In this document: positions 43,640 to 52,946 of the stretch, one piece after another
How positions within the stretch are numbered: position 1 is the stretch's first letter
Layout: each line of letters begins with the position of its first letter
Assembly: GCF_025369935.1 (NCBI RefSeq)
Contig: NZ_CP104467.1
Location: 5,277,001 to 5,341,000 of the forward strand
DNA: 64,000 nt
Source of the DNA: Paenibacillus andongensis
Lineage (GTDB): Bacteria > Bacillota > Bacilli > Paenibacillales > NBRC-103111
Direction of reading: 5' to 3'
Notes under the pieces: generated by a model
Seen by the model: the letters and a program-made list of their open reading frames with translations, nothing else
Databases searched by the model: none
What the model was told of the DNA's origin: nothing
Program-made: the position numbers and the translations under genes

Positions 43640-46030
43640 TCACCCACTTTTTGAACTCACATTATTTTGCATACTAATTCTATAATTCTCCGGAGTACTG
43701 CCAAAATGTTTTTTAAATAATGTAAAGAAGTGTTTACTATTCTCTGGATACCCAACCAATTCAGCAATCCTTCTGACAGGATAATCCGTTTCAATTAGAA
43801 GTCTCTGTGCTTCTGTCATCCTGTATTGTGTAATATAATCTGACAATGATATACCCGTTATCTCTTTGAAAATAGACCTGACATAATTACGAGACAGTTC
43901 TACATAATCTGCAACGGTATCCGTTGATAAATTGGCACCGTCATAATGCTTTCCAACATAATCTTTCATTTTATTTACAATCATTGTTTTGACATTTTCT
44001 TTAGAATCATTCCCTTTTGCCTCTACAACTTCGGAACAGAGTGAATAGAGATACTGTTGTATTTCCTCCAAGGTTTCGCAAGTTTGTATCTTGGAAACCA
44101 GCACCTTTATGCTGTATTCTCCATTCTCAATACTAGTCTTGGTTATACTGCTTAGTGTCTTTGTAAGTAGCACTGCCAGCTGCAACAGGGTTATTTGTAT
44201 GATATCGGCACTAAATAATGCAAGCATTTCAAAAAACTCTTGAAGGCTTGTGTCTATTTTTCTCAAATTGAGTTCCTTTATGGCTTCGATCAATCTCTTC
44301 TCAATTTCATACGGATATTCATGAAGATCATTATTATTTCGTTCAGCTATATCACCATATTTTATTACTGCTTCTCTACCGAATATAATTCGGTAATTCG
44401 AAGCTGACAGCGCATTCTGGAAGGATTCACTAATAGATTTAACTCCTTCTACAAGATCACCAATTCCCGCAGATACAGAAATCTTCAAATATTTGTTTAC
44501 TTTATCTTGTATTTCCTTTGTAGTATCGATTAATTTACTCATAATCTCGTCATTTCCATTGTTCACATTTAAAATAATGCTTACATAATCATGTCCGTTA
44601 TCAATTCCCTCTACCTTACATTGTTTTTCACGAAAGAGTTCAATTGCTATGTTAAGAATAGCAAATCTAACTAATCTTACATCTTTCGACCATGAACCTG
44701 AAAGAACTTTTTCAAAAGAATCCATTTTAAGTACAAGGGTCAAGAAGAATGGATGGTCAAAACTTACCCCGTATTCCATCAAATAATCTTTGTCGTAGAT
44801 TTTTTCGTCAATATTCCCCTCAACTAATTTCTCCAATAATGTCTTCTTCTTCGTATTCAATAATCTACTTGAATCCAGTCTGTATTTATCAACATCGTCA
44901 GCCAGCTCATTGAAAGTATGTTTCAAATAATCGTATACATCAAGAACTGAATTTTTTTTCTGATTCCTAACTCTTAGTTGTATATCATGAAGCAATTTTC
45001 TAAAGGGATTATATATACTTGATGTAAAAAAGGCTGCTATAATGATCCCCGCAAATATAAAAACAATGGTTAAAATCAATAATGTATTTTGCATAGAATA
45101 TGCTGACGATAAAAGCTTGCTATATTCACCAATGCCTATAAATATCAAGCCTAAATGCGTTGCTTTCACATAGCTGACAAGGGATTCCTTATCGTTAATC
45201 TTCGTTATAAAACTTCCTTTTTCATCATTAGATTCCAGTATTTGTTTTGTATAGCTTTCATTGGCAAGATTTTTATTGATCATAGAAGTGTCATCATGAG
45301 ATAATACATTACCGTTTTTGTACATAATCAATACCTGATTAAGATCTCCGGTTCTTCCACTGGTAACCATCTGCTGTAGTATTCTTTGATTAAGATTAAT
45401 GACCAATGATGATTCAATTTCACCATTATTTGTAGTGTTTGTAAGAACCAAGGTCAAGAAATTTTCGCTTACATTTTTATTATCTAATACATAATCCACT
45501 TGTCTTGTAAAATATGCATCTGAAACGATTTTTTTCGGACTTCTCAGTATATGGATTATATCTTGATCCAAAAAATCAGTTGTAGTCTGAATCCCTTCCC
45601 CATGCTCAGAAATACTGAAAATTACTCTGTCAGCCTTTGAATTATAAATATAAATGGAGCGAATAAGCGGACTTGACGTCACATATTGCTTGAGTTTTTT
45701 TAATACATCCTGATCGGCGAATAAATCTGATTTATTAACATACAAACCATAATTAAGATCACTATCCAAACTATTGACAAATAACTGATAAAAATTATAG
45801 TAAACATTTATGAGCATCAGATCCGCAATATAATAAGATTGAGATATAAAATTTTTAGAGGTATTACTTACTTGCTCTATACTTTTTTTGCTGTAAGCAC
45901 GAAATAATACGAAGGAAAAAACGGATAATAGAACGATAACAATAACTATATAGGATGATAAGATTTTTATTAATAAAGAATTTCTTCTATAGTGGGATTT
46001 TAGCCTGCCCCCTACACGATCTACTTTCAT
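43640..46030 (-). CDS. Membrane-bound AraC-type regulator with extracellular sensor domain
   Basis: From the ATG at 46030 (GGGGGG 8 nt upstream) about 796 residues; the frame extends to 46156 into the neighbouring gene. A basic start is followed by TM1 (IKILSSYIVIVIVLLSVFSF), an extracellular Cache-like domain of about 250 residues, TM2 (LLILTIVFIFAGIIIAAFFT), a HAMP-like segment, a long middle region and a C-terminal AraC helix-turn-helix (VADYVELSRNYVRSIFKEIT, RRIAELVGYPENSKHFFTLF). It has no receiver and no kinase domain, so sensing and DNA binding are in one protein. It lies upstream of the importer at 39746-43316 and is its probable activator. Confidence 0.9.
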   Translation of the reverse strand: MKVDRVGGRLKSHYRRNSLLIKILSSYIVIVIVLLSVFSFVLFRAYSKKSIEQVSNTSKNFISQSYYIADLMLINVYYNFYQLFVNSLDSDLNYGLYVNKSDLFADQDVLKKLKQYVTSSPLIRSIYIYNSKADRVIFSISEHGEGIQTTTDFLDQDIIHILRSPKKIVSDAYFTRQVDYVLDNKNVSENFLTLVLTNTTNNGEIESSLVINLNQRILQQMVTSGRTGDLNQVLIMYKNGNVLSHDDTSMINKNLANESYTKQILESNDEKGSFITKINDKESLVSYVKATHLGLIFIGIGEYSKLLSSAYSMQNTLLILTIVFIFAGIIIAAFFTSSIYNPFRKLLHDIQLRVRNQKKNSVLDVYDYLKHTFNELADDVDKYRLDSSRLLNTKKKTLLEKLVEGNIDEKIYDKDYLMEYGVSFDHPFFLTLVLKMDSFEKVLSGSWSKDVRLVRFAILNIAIELFREKQCKVEGIDNGHDYVSIILNVNNGNDEIMSKLIDTTKEIQDKVNKYLKISVSAGIGDLVEGVKSISESFQNALSASNYRIIFGREAVIKYGDIAERNNNDLHEYPYEIEKRLIEAIKELNLRKIDTSLQEFFEMLALFSADIIQITLLQLAVLLTKTLSSITKTSIENGEYSIKVLVSKIQTCETLEEIQQYLYSLCSEVVEAKGNDSKENVKTMIVNKMKDYVGKHYDGANLSTDTVADYVELSRNYVRSIFKEITGISLSDYITQYRMTEAQRLLIETDYPVRRIAELVGYPENSKHFFTLFKKHFGSTPENYRISMQNNVSSKSG

Positions 46031-46088
46031 TTTGCAGCCCCCCAATTCGTCCAAGGTCCAACCGCTTAGATCACTGGTGAAGTTACAT

Positions 46089-47534
46089 TCAGGATTCTTT
46101 ACGAAACTGAATGCCTTGGGCGTGTTCGTTGATGTCAAAATGTCCTTGCTCCGCATCCAGAATCCACTCGCCGTTTATCCGCAGATTCGTGAAAGTAACT
46201 CCCTCCACGGCCCGTTCCTGGTTAAACCCGTATATGCGGTTTTTGTTTTCATTTTTCCCATTATAGGTCACATTCCGGAAATGAATGTTCTCAATACGCT
46301 TACCGGCGACAGGGTTATATTTCTCGTTCCACACCACACGGATGTCCACCAGCTGGCCCAGTTCAAAATCCTCCACACGGATGTTGTCATAGGTGACGTT
46401 CCGCACCGTGTTATTATCACCGACATTAATATTCATGGCCCCCCAATAACCGGGCTGGGGCTCATGATGCTCCAAAATATCGATATTGCTGAACTCGATA
46501 TCCTCGATCAAGTCGCCTCCCCGACGGTAGTCCCCATGTCCGCCGATATTCATCGCATGAGCTACGTCAGCCCAAAGGACGGAGTCTTTGACACTTACGC
46601 AGCGTGAATCCCCTTTATAATCCCAACGGCTTCCGTATACGGCAATACAATCGTCGGACGTCCGCAGGAACACATCCTCGATCTCAATATGCGAGCTGGC
46701 CATCATGTCGATGCCGTCGCACCATCCCCGCATGCTGAAGGATTTGAAGTTGCGGATCCGGATATGCTCGGACTTGCCGATATAAATGCTGTAATGCGGC
46801 GGGTCCAGCAGTACGATTCCTTCCACCGTAATATGGTGCGAATAAATAATACGGACGCCCCGGAAAGCGGAAAACCGGTGGAAGTCGGACAAATACAGTA
46901 TCCCTCTTCCACGGATCGTGACATCCTGCACATGATCACAAACCAGAGACCCGACAACAATGGCGCCACCGGCGATGTAGACCGTTTTTCCGGACGGAAT
47001 GCGGAAGATCGTCTCCTCCAGATAATGCATCCCCGGCCCGAAATAGATCACTTCCGGCGCCGCTCCCCCGGGCTCCTTCGGGCTGCCCGCCAGCCGATGA
47101 ATATCCGCCATCCGATGGATGGCAGGCTTCAGGAACAGCACGTTCGAGGCGTCCGGTTCCGGCGGATTCTCCTCCGGAGCATTCGCGAAAAGATGAAGAT
47201 TGCCAAACCGGTCCCCGTTCACTTCTATGGACAGCTTACAAGGTTCATTCAAACGGAAGGTAACAGCCTCTCCTTCCACCTCGAATGGAATTTGCTTCGA
47301 GAGTGGCCGGATAACGGCTTGATGAACAGGTCCCTTCCGGCACTCGACCCGTACCTCCACCGTTCCTTCCATGTCAAAATAGGCCATGGAGGCCTGTCTG
47401 ACATTGTGCATGTCCACCTTCGCTTCATATACGAAGAGTGGCTGCCAGCTCTCCCCTGGAATGCGGACGCTAACCTCAAAATCATCCCGGCCTACCGCCC
47501 CTACGGGTGCCTCCCAAATCTTTAAAAAGCTCAT
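46089..47534 (-). CDS. GH28-like right-handed beta-helix glycosidase
   Basis: The ATG at 47534 (MSFLKIWEAPVG) follows GTGAGG; about 481 residues with no signal peptide. Residues 1-130 form a beta-sandwich, and the parallel beta-helix follows. The GH28-clan motifs are present: CDGIDMMASSHIEI (first Asp), RTSDDCIAVYG (paired Asp), IGGHGDYRRGG (GHG) and VDIRVVW in place of RIK. The family cleaves galacturonan or rhamnogalacturonan; the N-terminal sandwich recalls clan relatives acting on other polymers. It has the conserved duplicated promoter block upstream. Intracellular action on imported uronide oligomers is inferred. Confidence 0.85.
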   Translation of the reverse strand: MSFLKIWEAPVGAVGRDDFEVSVRIPGESWQPLFVYEAKVDMHNVRQASMAYFDMEGTVEVRVECRKGPVHQAVIRPLSKQIPFEVEGEAVTFRLNEPCKLSIEVNGDRFGNLHLFANAPEENPPEPDASNVLFLKPAIHRMADIHRLAGSPKEPGGAAPEVIYFGPGMHYLEETIFRIPSGKTVYIAGGAIVVGSLVCDHVQDVTIRGRGILYLSDFHRFSAFRGVRIIYSHHITVEGIVLLDPPHYSIYIGKSEHIRIRNFKSFSMRGWCDGIDMMASSHIEIEDVFLRTSDDCIAVYGSRWDYKGDSRCVSVKDSVLWADVAHAMNIGGHGDYRRGGDLIEDIEFSNIDILEHHEPQPGYWGAMNINVGDNNTVRNVTYDNIRVEDFELGQLVDIRVVWNEKYNPVAGKRIENIHFRNVTYNGKNENKNRIYGFNQERAVEGVTFTNLRINGEWILDAEQGHFDINEHAQGIQFRKES

Positions 47535-47577
47535 CAATTTTTTCCTCACTTTAACAAGATACTTTCTTCTCAATGCT

Positions 47578-47667
47578 TTCAGTATGCAGAAAATAGCGCT
47601 TGCAGAGTACTTTAATATTTAACGAACACTGTGATTGAACTCTTTCAAACACTGCAATCGTGCATGA
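47578..47667 (-). promoter_or_regulatory. Promoter of the GH28-like gene, copy 2 of a duplicated regulatory block
   Basis: TTCAGTATGCA (47578), AACGAACACT (47621) and GTGCATGA (47660) match the orphan block at 22327-22427. On the minus strand two half-sites, CAGTGTTTG and CAGTGTTCG, lie about two helical turns apart, the pattern bound by AraC-type dimers. The poor -35 suggests an activator-dependent promoter. Confidence 0.55.
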
Positions 47668-47732
47668 TTCCTATGATTTTAGAAATGAGAAGGACGTCCT
47701 CCGAATGAAGAATCGTATATGTCAAAAATGAA

Positions 47733-47761
47733 AAGAGGAAGGCATAATGCCTTCCCCTCTT
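47733..47761 (-). terminator. Terminator of the orphan binding-protein gene
   Basis: AAGAGG-AAGGC and GCCTT-CCCCTCTT pair with one bulge around a short loop, and the minus-strand tail is TTCATTTTTGACA. It lies about 60 nt past the stop and shares its core with the terminator at 32740. Confidence 0.75.
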
Positions 47762-47819
47762 AACTGATCCTTTTGCTCATTTCCGGACTAATCGTGCGTT
47801 TCAAGTGACGGCTACAGGA

Positions 47820-49469
47820 TTATTTACCGCCTTTATCAAGATACGCTTGGACTTGCTTGACCAGCTCTGCCCGAATCTTATCCAATCCCAGCGCACGAAG
47901 TTCCTTGTTCATCTTCGTGGCCGTATCCCTCCAGTTCGGATCAGAACCTGTTACGAAGAGAGGCTTGTATTCCTCAAGCTTGAGAGATACTTTGGCAATT
48001 TCAGTCTTTACAGGCGTTGCGTCGAATACAAATTTGGCCAGAGAAAGCGTAAAATACGCGTTATTCGTTTTTACAAACTGGAGTACCTTTTTCGCATACG
48101 GATCCGTATCAGCATTCATGCGTTCATACATCGAGTTCATCGACAATTCATACCACGGGAAGCTGTATTTTTTAGCTTGATCGTTCGAACGCGAATAGCC
48201 ATGATCTCCGACCTTGGTCCAGTGCTCGCCTTCGATTCCCCAAGTGAACAGATCGTTATTTTCCTGGCTGCTGAAAATCCAATCCAAAACTTTCATCGTA
48301 CGGTCAACATTTTTGGACGTAACCGGAACGACAGCGTGGTTGTATGGGATATAGTTGGTTCCGAGAGCTTGGGGTTGAAGATTGGCGACTTTGGTGTTAT
48401 AGACGAAGTACTCGATATCTGCGCCTGGAATAGCTTGTTGGATCGTTTTCTTAACGTCAGCCATCGCTCTTACATTCCATTCGCTTGCTGCGGCTTTGCC
48501 GGAATTGAACAGTGCTCCGGGGTTCTTCTGAGCCAAAACATCTATCTCAAGGTATTTGTTCCATTGAACATACTTATCCAGGTATTGGTACAGGTAATCC
48601 GGTTTATTATACGGATCCGGGAGGTTTGCATAATCCGATGCCCGGTCACCCAATGTTACAGCACCTAATACCTTTTTGCCGTCATCGGAGAGAACCACGC
48701 TGAAATTCACACCTGTGCCGGAGATGAAGTACGGGTTGGTACGAATGTTTTTTTGTACCTCTTCATTAGCAAACATTTCACCATTGGCAAAGCCGCGAGT
48801 ATTTCGTACAGCCAGAGGAACCAGCTCCGGGTTCTGCTCCTTCACCTTATCCATGAACACCTGGAACTCTTCCATGGTCTTGATCGGTTGCAAGCCATAT
48901 TTCTCGCGCAAGTCCTTACGGTAATAAATGGCGCCCGGAATCTTCCATGCCTCCGTCATTGGAATGCTATAAAGATGGCCATTCACTTTATTGGCTTCAA
49001 TGAGTTCCGGAGGAAACGCTTTCGTAAGTCCCGGGTATGCATCATTGTTGAAATACTTTTCTAGCGGTTGATAGTACCCCCGTGCAATATTCTGATACAA
49101 GGTTCCGGCGCCAAGATAGTCGAACGACAAGTCCACTTCATCGCCAGCGGCCATCTTCAGTCCAAGCATCTGCGTTAGTTCGCTGCTGGGAAACTCGATA
49201 TCGAGCTTGGTATTTAGTGTATCCTTGGTGCGCTTCTCGAACTCGGCCAGCACCTTATCCATCTCTGGCGGCTTGGATTGCTGGAACAGTAATTTCAATG
49301 TTACAGGTGACGGTGGCGTAGACGGTGCACTTGAAGCTGTGGAAGCGGCGTCGCTCGGAGCAGTTGAAGCTCCGGCATCTCCATTACTTTCGGAGCAAGC
49401 TGCAACGGATAGCACCATTGTTGCAAACGCCATCCATAAGGTTGCGTTCTTGATCGACTTTCTTTTCAA
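47820..49469 (-). CDS. Extracellular solute-binding lipoprotein without adjacent permeases
   Basis: 549 residues starting with TTG at 49469 after AAAGGAGG. The signal ends at LSVAAC (Cys25), followed by a long Ser/Ala/Thr/Pro linker. PPEMDKVLAEFEKRTKDTLN and FSSQENNDLFTWGIEGEHWT are typical of the large family 1 proteins and match the protein at 39746. It follows the second membrane AraC regulator by 21 nt. No permease genes are nearby, so it may feed the second importer or a transporter encoded elsewhere. Confidence 0.9.
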   Translation of the reverse strand: MKRKSIKNATLWMAFATMVLSVAACSESNGDAGASTAPSDAASTASSAPSTPPSPVTLKLLFQQSKPPEMDKVLAEFEKRTKDTLNTKLDIEFPSSELTQMLGLKMAAGDEVDLSFDYLGAGTLYQNIARGYYQPLEKYFNNDAYPGLTKAFPPELIEANKVNGHLYSIPMTEAWKIPGAIYYRKDLREKYGLQPIKTMEEFQVFMDKVKEQNPELVPLAVRNTRGFANGEMFANEEVQKNIRTNPYFISGTGVNFSVVLSDDGKKVLGAVTLGDRASDYANLPDPYNKPDYLYQYLDKYVQWNKYLEIDVLAQKNPGALFNSGKAAASEWNVRAMADVKKTIQQAIPGADIEYFVYNTKVANLQPQALGTNYIPYNHAVVPVTSKNVDRTMKVLDWIFSSQENNDLFTWGIEGEHWTKVGDHGYSRSNDQAKKYSFPWYELSMNSMYERMNADTDPYAKKVLQFVKTNNAYFTLSLAKFVFDATPVKTEIAKVSLKLEEYKPLFVTGSDPNWRDTATKMNKELRALGLDKIRAELVKQVQAYLDKGGK

Positions 49470-49490
49470 CTTGCGATTTCCTCCTTTCCA

Positions 49491-51815
49491 TTAATTCAAT
49501 CGATGCTCCATTCGGTAATGCTGCGGCGACTTGCCAACGTACTTCTTGAACGAGACATAAAAGTAGTTGGAATTTGCTATGCCGACCATCTCGCTGATCC
49601 TAGCCGCAGGATAATCAGTTTGGGTCAGCAGTTCTTTGGCTTTCTCAAAACGGTAATTGCTGAGATATTGACTAATGGTCTCACCGCATAGATCGTTGAA
49701 AATTTTGCGGACATGGTTTTTGGTCATTCCGGTTTGCTTCACCAGGTCGTCAATGGTTAGATCCGGGTTGCTGTATTCCATGTGGATGTACGCCTTCACC
49801 TTATCAACAACCTTGACACCTCGTAACGAAAAATCATGATCCCGGAAATCCATGATCTTTTCGCATATTCTAATGTATTCGTCCTTGATATAGGCTAATG
49901 TATCCCATTGGCGCAAGGATTCCGATAATGAGGACATATCCATGTGCAGCAGCTCATCATCATCTGTAATCACCTTCGCAACACGTTCTGACATGATTAC
50001 CATTTGGGACAGGTACTGCATGATCTCTTCATAATGATACTTCGATATCGTCTCGAAAAACTCATTTACAAGCGCACGATGCTTCGGTTTGTTTCCCGTC
50101 TTCATCTGATCCGTAATCATCTTTTCCAATTGGTAGGGGTATTCATCCGCTGGCATCCGCTGTGACATCTCCGGCACATAAGGGATCACCGTTCCTGTCC
50201 CGTGAATAATTCTGTATTGTGCCGCCTGACATGCCTCGTGCCAAGAATAAGTCATTTGCTCGAGACGCTGTACAACAGTACCAAAGGATATGGTTACGGA
50301 TAAAGGGAGATATCCCCTTATATTTCCCAGCACTTCATGGAAAGCTTTAAGATAAGCATCGGCATTGTTTGGTTGGTCTTTAGCCATGTTCATTAGAACA
50401 GCGATCGTATCTTCATTATATTCGAATAGCTCCGCAGTACAGTAGGGAACCAAAGTTTCGTCAACCATATTCATAATCGCATACTTGAACAATGCTTGGT
50501 CTTTCAATTGAAATCTGTTGCTTAGTGAATAATAATCATCAATCCGAATCGCAGCGGCCAGATAAGGTCCACCTGCCAAATCGATTCCAAGACTATGAAG
50601 CCGCTTTAGATTGTTGGGATCTTCTTTAAATTGTCCAAGTACAATCTCCTTTAGCAATTCCCTCTTGCTGGCATCTCTGTGCCTTGACATACTGCTCTGC
50701 AAATCCTGCACCCGTTCTTCTTGATGGGAAATCCATGATTCGATCATTTCATATTCGTTCGCATGCGGTGGATGCAACGGTTTGGTCGAACTCCCCCCTA
50801 TTTTCCTTGCCAAATTCCGAACGGGAATGTAGATCGACCGAATGGAGAGAATAGCACTTACAATTGCGATAATGATAAATAGACCGGTAATACTGAGGAT
50901 GAACCACTGAACCATGATTACGGTACCCAAAATGCTGTTTTCCTCCACCATACTGATTGCGATCCATCCTAGTTGATCGGATTTCAAATATGCGACCAAA
51001 TAGTTATCCCCTTTGATCGAAACACTGATTTGTCCCCTTGTATGTTCGGAATGCAAGATCTCATCGATATAACGTTCATCCGCAATACGTTTCATGAGAA
51101 ATTGTGGGTCCGAATGGGAAAGCACCATTCCGTGCTGATTGATAATCATCGATTGCCGTGATATTCCCTGCCCTGCCTTGCTAATAAGCTCTTGAAGCGT
51201 TTGTTGATTCAAGTTAACAACCAGCGCCCCATCTGAAGTTCCATCCTGTTTAAACTGTGTATAAACGATCGATAACAAATTCATGTCTACTGGCGTGTTA
51301 TCATAAGAAAACCGCTCCCTTCTTGGAATAAAAACTCCCCTGCTGAAGAATTTCTGTCCTTGTTTTAACAGTTCGGTCATCTCGTTGTCGTAGAAGGAAT
51401 CTACCGTGTTTCGGGTGCTTTCGGAGGAAAAGACGATGTCATGATTCATGTTATAGATATAAACCGATTCTATTAAGGGATTGGCTGCTTTTAAATCCAC
51501 GAGCTTATCCCGGATCCGCTTGGATTGCATGCCGGTAAATTCATCCCCGTACATCGCATTAAATATCTCCGTATCATTCGTATAAAGCTGCCCGAAGTAG
51601 TAATAGGTAGACCTCAGAAGCACGTCAGCCGTGTGGTAAGCTTGCTCCGTCATTGTATCAACTGATGCTTTAGCTTCCTTGGTTAAGCCTCTGGAGACGG
51701 TATTCGTCATGAAAAACGAAACTACACTAACCAAAATCAATACGAGCATAGAATGAAAAAACACCGTTTTCACCAATACCGAATTTTTCAACGGAATACC
51801 TCTGATCCTTATCAT
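49491..51815 (-). CDS. Membrane-bound AraC-type regulator with extracellular sensor domain (second copy)
   Basis: From the ATG at 51815 (GAGGGG upstream) about 774 residues. TM1 is VKTVFFHSMLVLILVSVVSF; an extracellular Cache-like sensor of about 250 residues, TM2 (VQWFILSITGLFIIIAIVSA), a HAMP-like linker, a middle region and a C-terminal AraC domain (IDDLVKQTGMTKNHVRKIFN, ARISEMVGIANSNYFYVSFK) follow. Organisation is the same as the regulator at 43640 but the sequence is diverged. It probably controls the binding-protein gene that follows, and possibly the GH28-like gene. A relic of a similar gene end lies at 22452. Confidence 0.9.
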   Translation of the reverse strand: MIRIRGIPLKNSVLVKTVFFHSMLVLILVSVVSFFMTNTVSRGLTKEAKASVDTMTEQAYHTADVLLRSTYYYFGQLYTNDTEIFNAMYGDEFTGMQSKRIRDKLVDLKAANPLIESVYIYNMNHDIVFSSESTRNTVDSFYDNEMTELLKQGQKFFSRGVFIPRRERFSYDNTPVDMNLLSIVYTQFKQDGTSDGALVVNLNQQTLQELISKAGQGISRQSMIINQHGMVLSHSDPQFLMKRIADERYIDEILHSEHTRGQISVSIKGDNYLVAYLKSDQLGWIAISMVEENSILGTVIMVQWFILSITGLFIIIAIVSAILSIRSIYIPVRNLARKIGGSSTKPLHPPHANEYEMIESWISHQEERVQDLQSSMSRHRDASKRELLKEIVLGQFKEDPNNLKRLHSLGIDLAGGPYLAAAIRIDDYYSLSNRFQLKDQALFKYAIMNMVDETLVPYCTAELFEYNEDTIAVLMNMAKDQPNNADAYLKAFHEVLGNIRGYLPLSVTISFGTVVQRLEQMTYSWHEACQAAQYRIIHGTGTVIPYVPEMSQRMPADEYPYQLEKMITDQMKTGNKPKHRALVNEFFETISKYHYEEIMQYLSQMVIMSERVAKVITDDDELLHMDMSSLSESLRQWDTLAYIKDEYIRICEKIMDFRDHDFSLRGVKVVDKVKAYIHMEYSNPDLTIDDLVKQTGMTKNHVRKIFNDLCGETISQYLSNYRFEKAKELLTQTDYPAARISEMVGIANSNYFYVSFKKYVGKSPQHYRMEHRLN

Positions 51816-52034
51816 TGTCAGCCCCTCATTGTTGTCTATTTTCTGTACGATTTGTTGGATTTTCCTTTGCATCTTATGATAAATCATACAAGACCCATTT
51901 CATAGAAGATTTAATAGTATTGTAATTGTAGCAAAAATATAAGCTCATTGAAAAGAAATCGGACGTAAAACTTGACAGAAATATGCCGTAAATACGCAGG
52001 GAGAGGAGGCATATGGAATTCCGTTCCGCGGCCG

Positions 52035-52223
52035 TTATCCTTCCCTCAACTTCACTAATTTGTTTTGGAGTTGATCTAACTTTTGACTAATCTTCAATAC
52101 CGCAGGATAATGAAGCCCTAATTCCGCACCCAATATCTCCATTTCGGATCTTAAACCCTCGTACCTCTGAAACAGGATATTTTTCATGAGCAAATCGTCT
52201 ATTTCATTGTCTGCATTCTCCAT
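52035..52223 (-). CDS. Spo0E-family aspartyl-phosphate phosphatase
   Basis: 62 residues, the normal size. HYPAVLKISQKLDQLQNKLV is the family motif (SQxLDxLxN), in which the Ser/Gln/Asp residues contact phosphorylated Spo0A. A perfect AAGGAGG lies 8 nt upstream. It is a single-gene unit between the regulator gene and the IS remnant. Such proteins remove phosphate from Spo0A and delay sporulation. A link between this locus and the sporulation decision is possible but unproven. Confidence 0.88.
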   Translation of the reverse strand: MENADNEIDDLLMKNILFQRYEGLRSEMEILGAELGLHYPAVLKISQKLDQLQNKLVKLREG

Positions 52224-52252
52224 TACTATCCTCCTTCTGATATGTTAAAAAA

Positions 52253-52275
52253 GACCGTTCAGTAATGAAACGGTC
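52253..52275 (-). terminator. Terminator upstream of the Spo0E-like gene
   Basis: GACCGTT and AACGGTC pair around a 9-nt loop, and the minus-strand tail is CTTTTTTAAC. It stops transcripts coming from the IS remnant or the gene at 53093. Confidence 0.8.
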
Positions 52276-52289
52276 AAGAGTTAATCAAA

Positions 52290-52836
52290 TTTAAAAATAA
52301 ATTTTCCCCGCAGCAACAGCAAGCTGCGGGGTATCTTATAGTCACCCACTTTGCTCACTCAGATATACACTGTTAACCAACGTCGACCTTTTCATGTAAT
52401 TTTTCATAATCATGATCCGTTCCTTGTTTTTTCACATAGTTTCGGATTGTCGCATCGCTTCCGAACATACTCACCGAACTGATGATGTATATATCCGACC
52501 AGAATTGCTCACCCCGTAACTTCTTCTTAACTTCGGGATGTCTAGCGAATATCTCTCTAGCCGTGAGACTCCTTATCGTTTGTATGACCATCATTGGAGT
52601 ATCCCTCGACATCGACTGTACCAGAAATGTACGTTTTATTCTCGATTCCAATCTCCAGAAACTCGATTTCATATCGTTTAGACATATCCAAACAAAGTGA
52701 TACATATTTACCGACTTATTGGGTGATTTATGAATATACTCACTCAAATCACAGCTTCTCCTTCTACGCTCTTTTATGTGCTAATATACAGCAATACTTA
52801 ATTATGATACGCAGCAAGCTGCGGGGAATTAGCCCC
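52290..52836 (-). mobile_element. Decayed IS200/IS605-type element with terminal hairpins
   Basis: A degraded transposase gene is flanked by hairpins sharing the 15-mer CAGCAAGCTGCGGGG (52317-52331 and 52812-52826). The left hairpin is CCCCGCAG/CTGCGGGG at 52306-52331. The right one is shorter (GCAG/CTGC) and followed by GGGG/CCCC. Subterminal hairpins and absence of long inverted ends or target duplications fit this family. The exact ends are uncertain. Confidence 0.65.
52373..52747 (-). pseudogene. Degenerate IS200/IS605 TnpA (Y1) transposase
   Basis: The product begins MSEYIHKSPNKSVNMYHFVW and ends with EIFARHPEVKKKLRGEQFW, then ATIRNYVKKQG and EKLHEKV, all as in IS200-like TnpA proteins. 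The middle is damaged. About 25 residues after YHFVW are missing. The HxH metal site (normally DHVHF) is lost to a small frame change, where another frame reads RYEIEFLEIGIE. The protein should therefore be inactive. Confidence 0.75.
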
Positions 52837-52946
52837 TTAGAGATTAAAGGTTTGCAATAGTCCCCTTCCATGATTCACCACCAAAAGAGACTACCGCATT
52901 AATAATTGTCAGCAATATACATTACTCTGTCCTATAGATATCCCTA

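Noticed and set aside
46031..46156. Upstream start of the membrane AraC regulator
   Set aside because: It would overlap the end of the GH28-like gene by about 70 bp and adds residues unlike membrane regulators; ATG at 46030 has a G-rich ribosome site.
52014..52036. Cluster of NdeI, EcoRI, SacII and EagI sites suggesting vector sequence
   Set aside because: It is only a run of overlapping restriction sites in otherwise continuous sequence; no vector backbone or marker is present.
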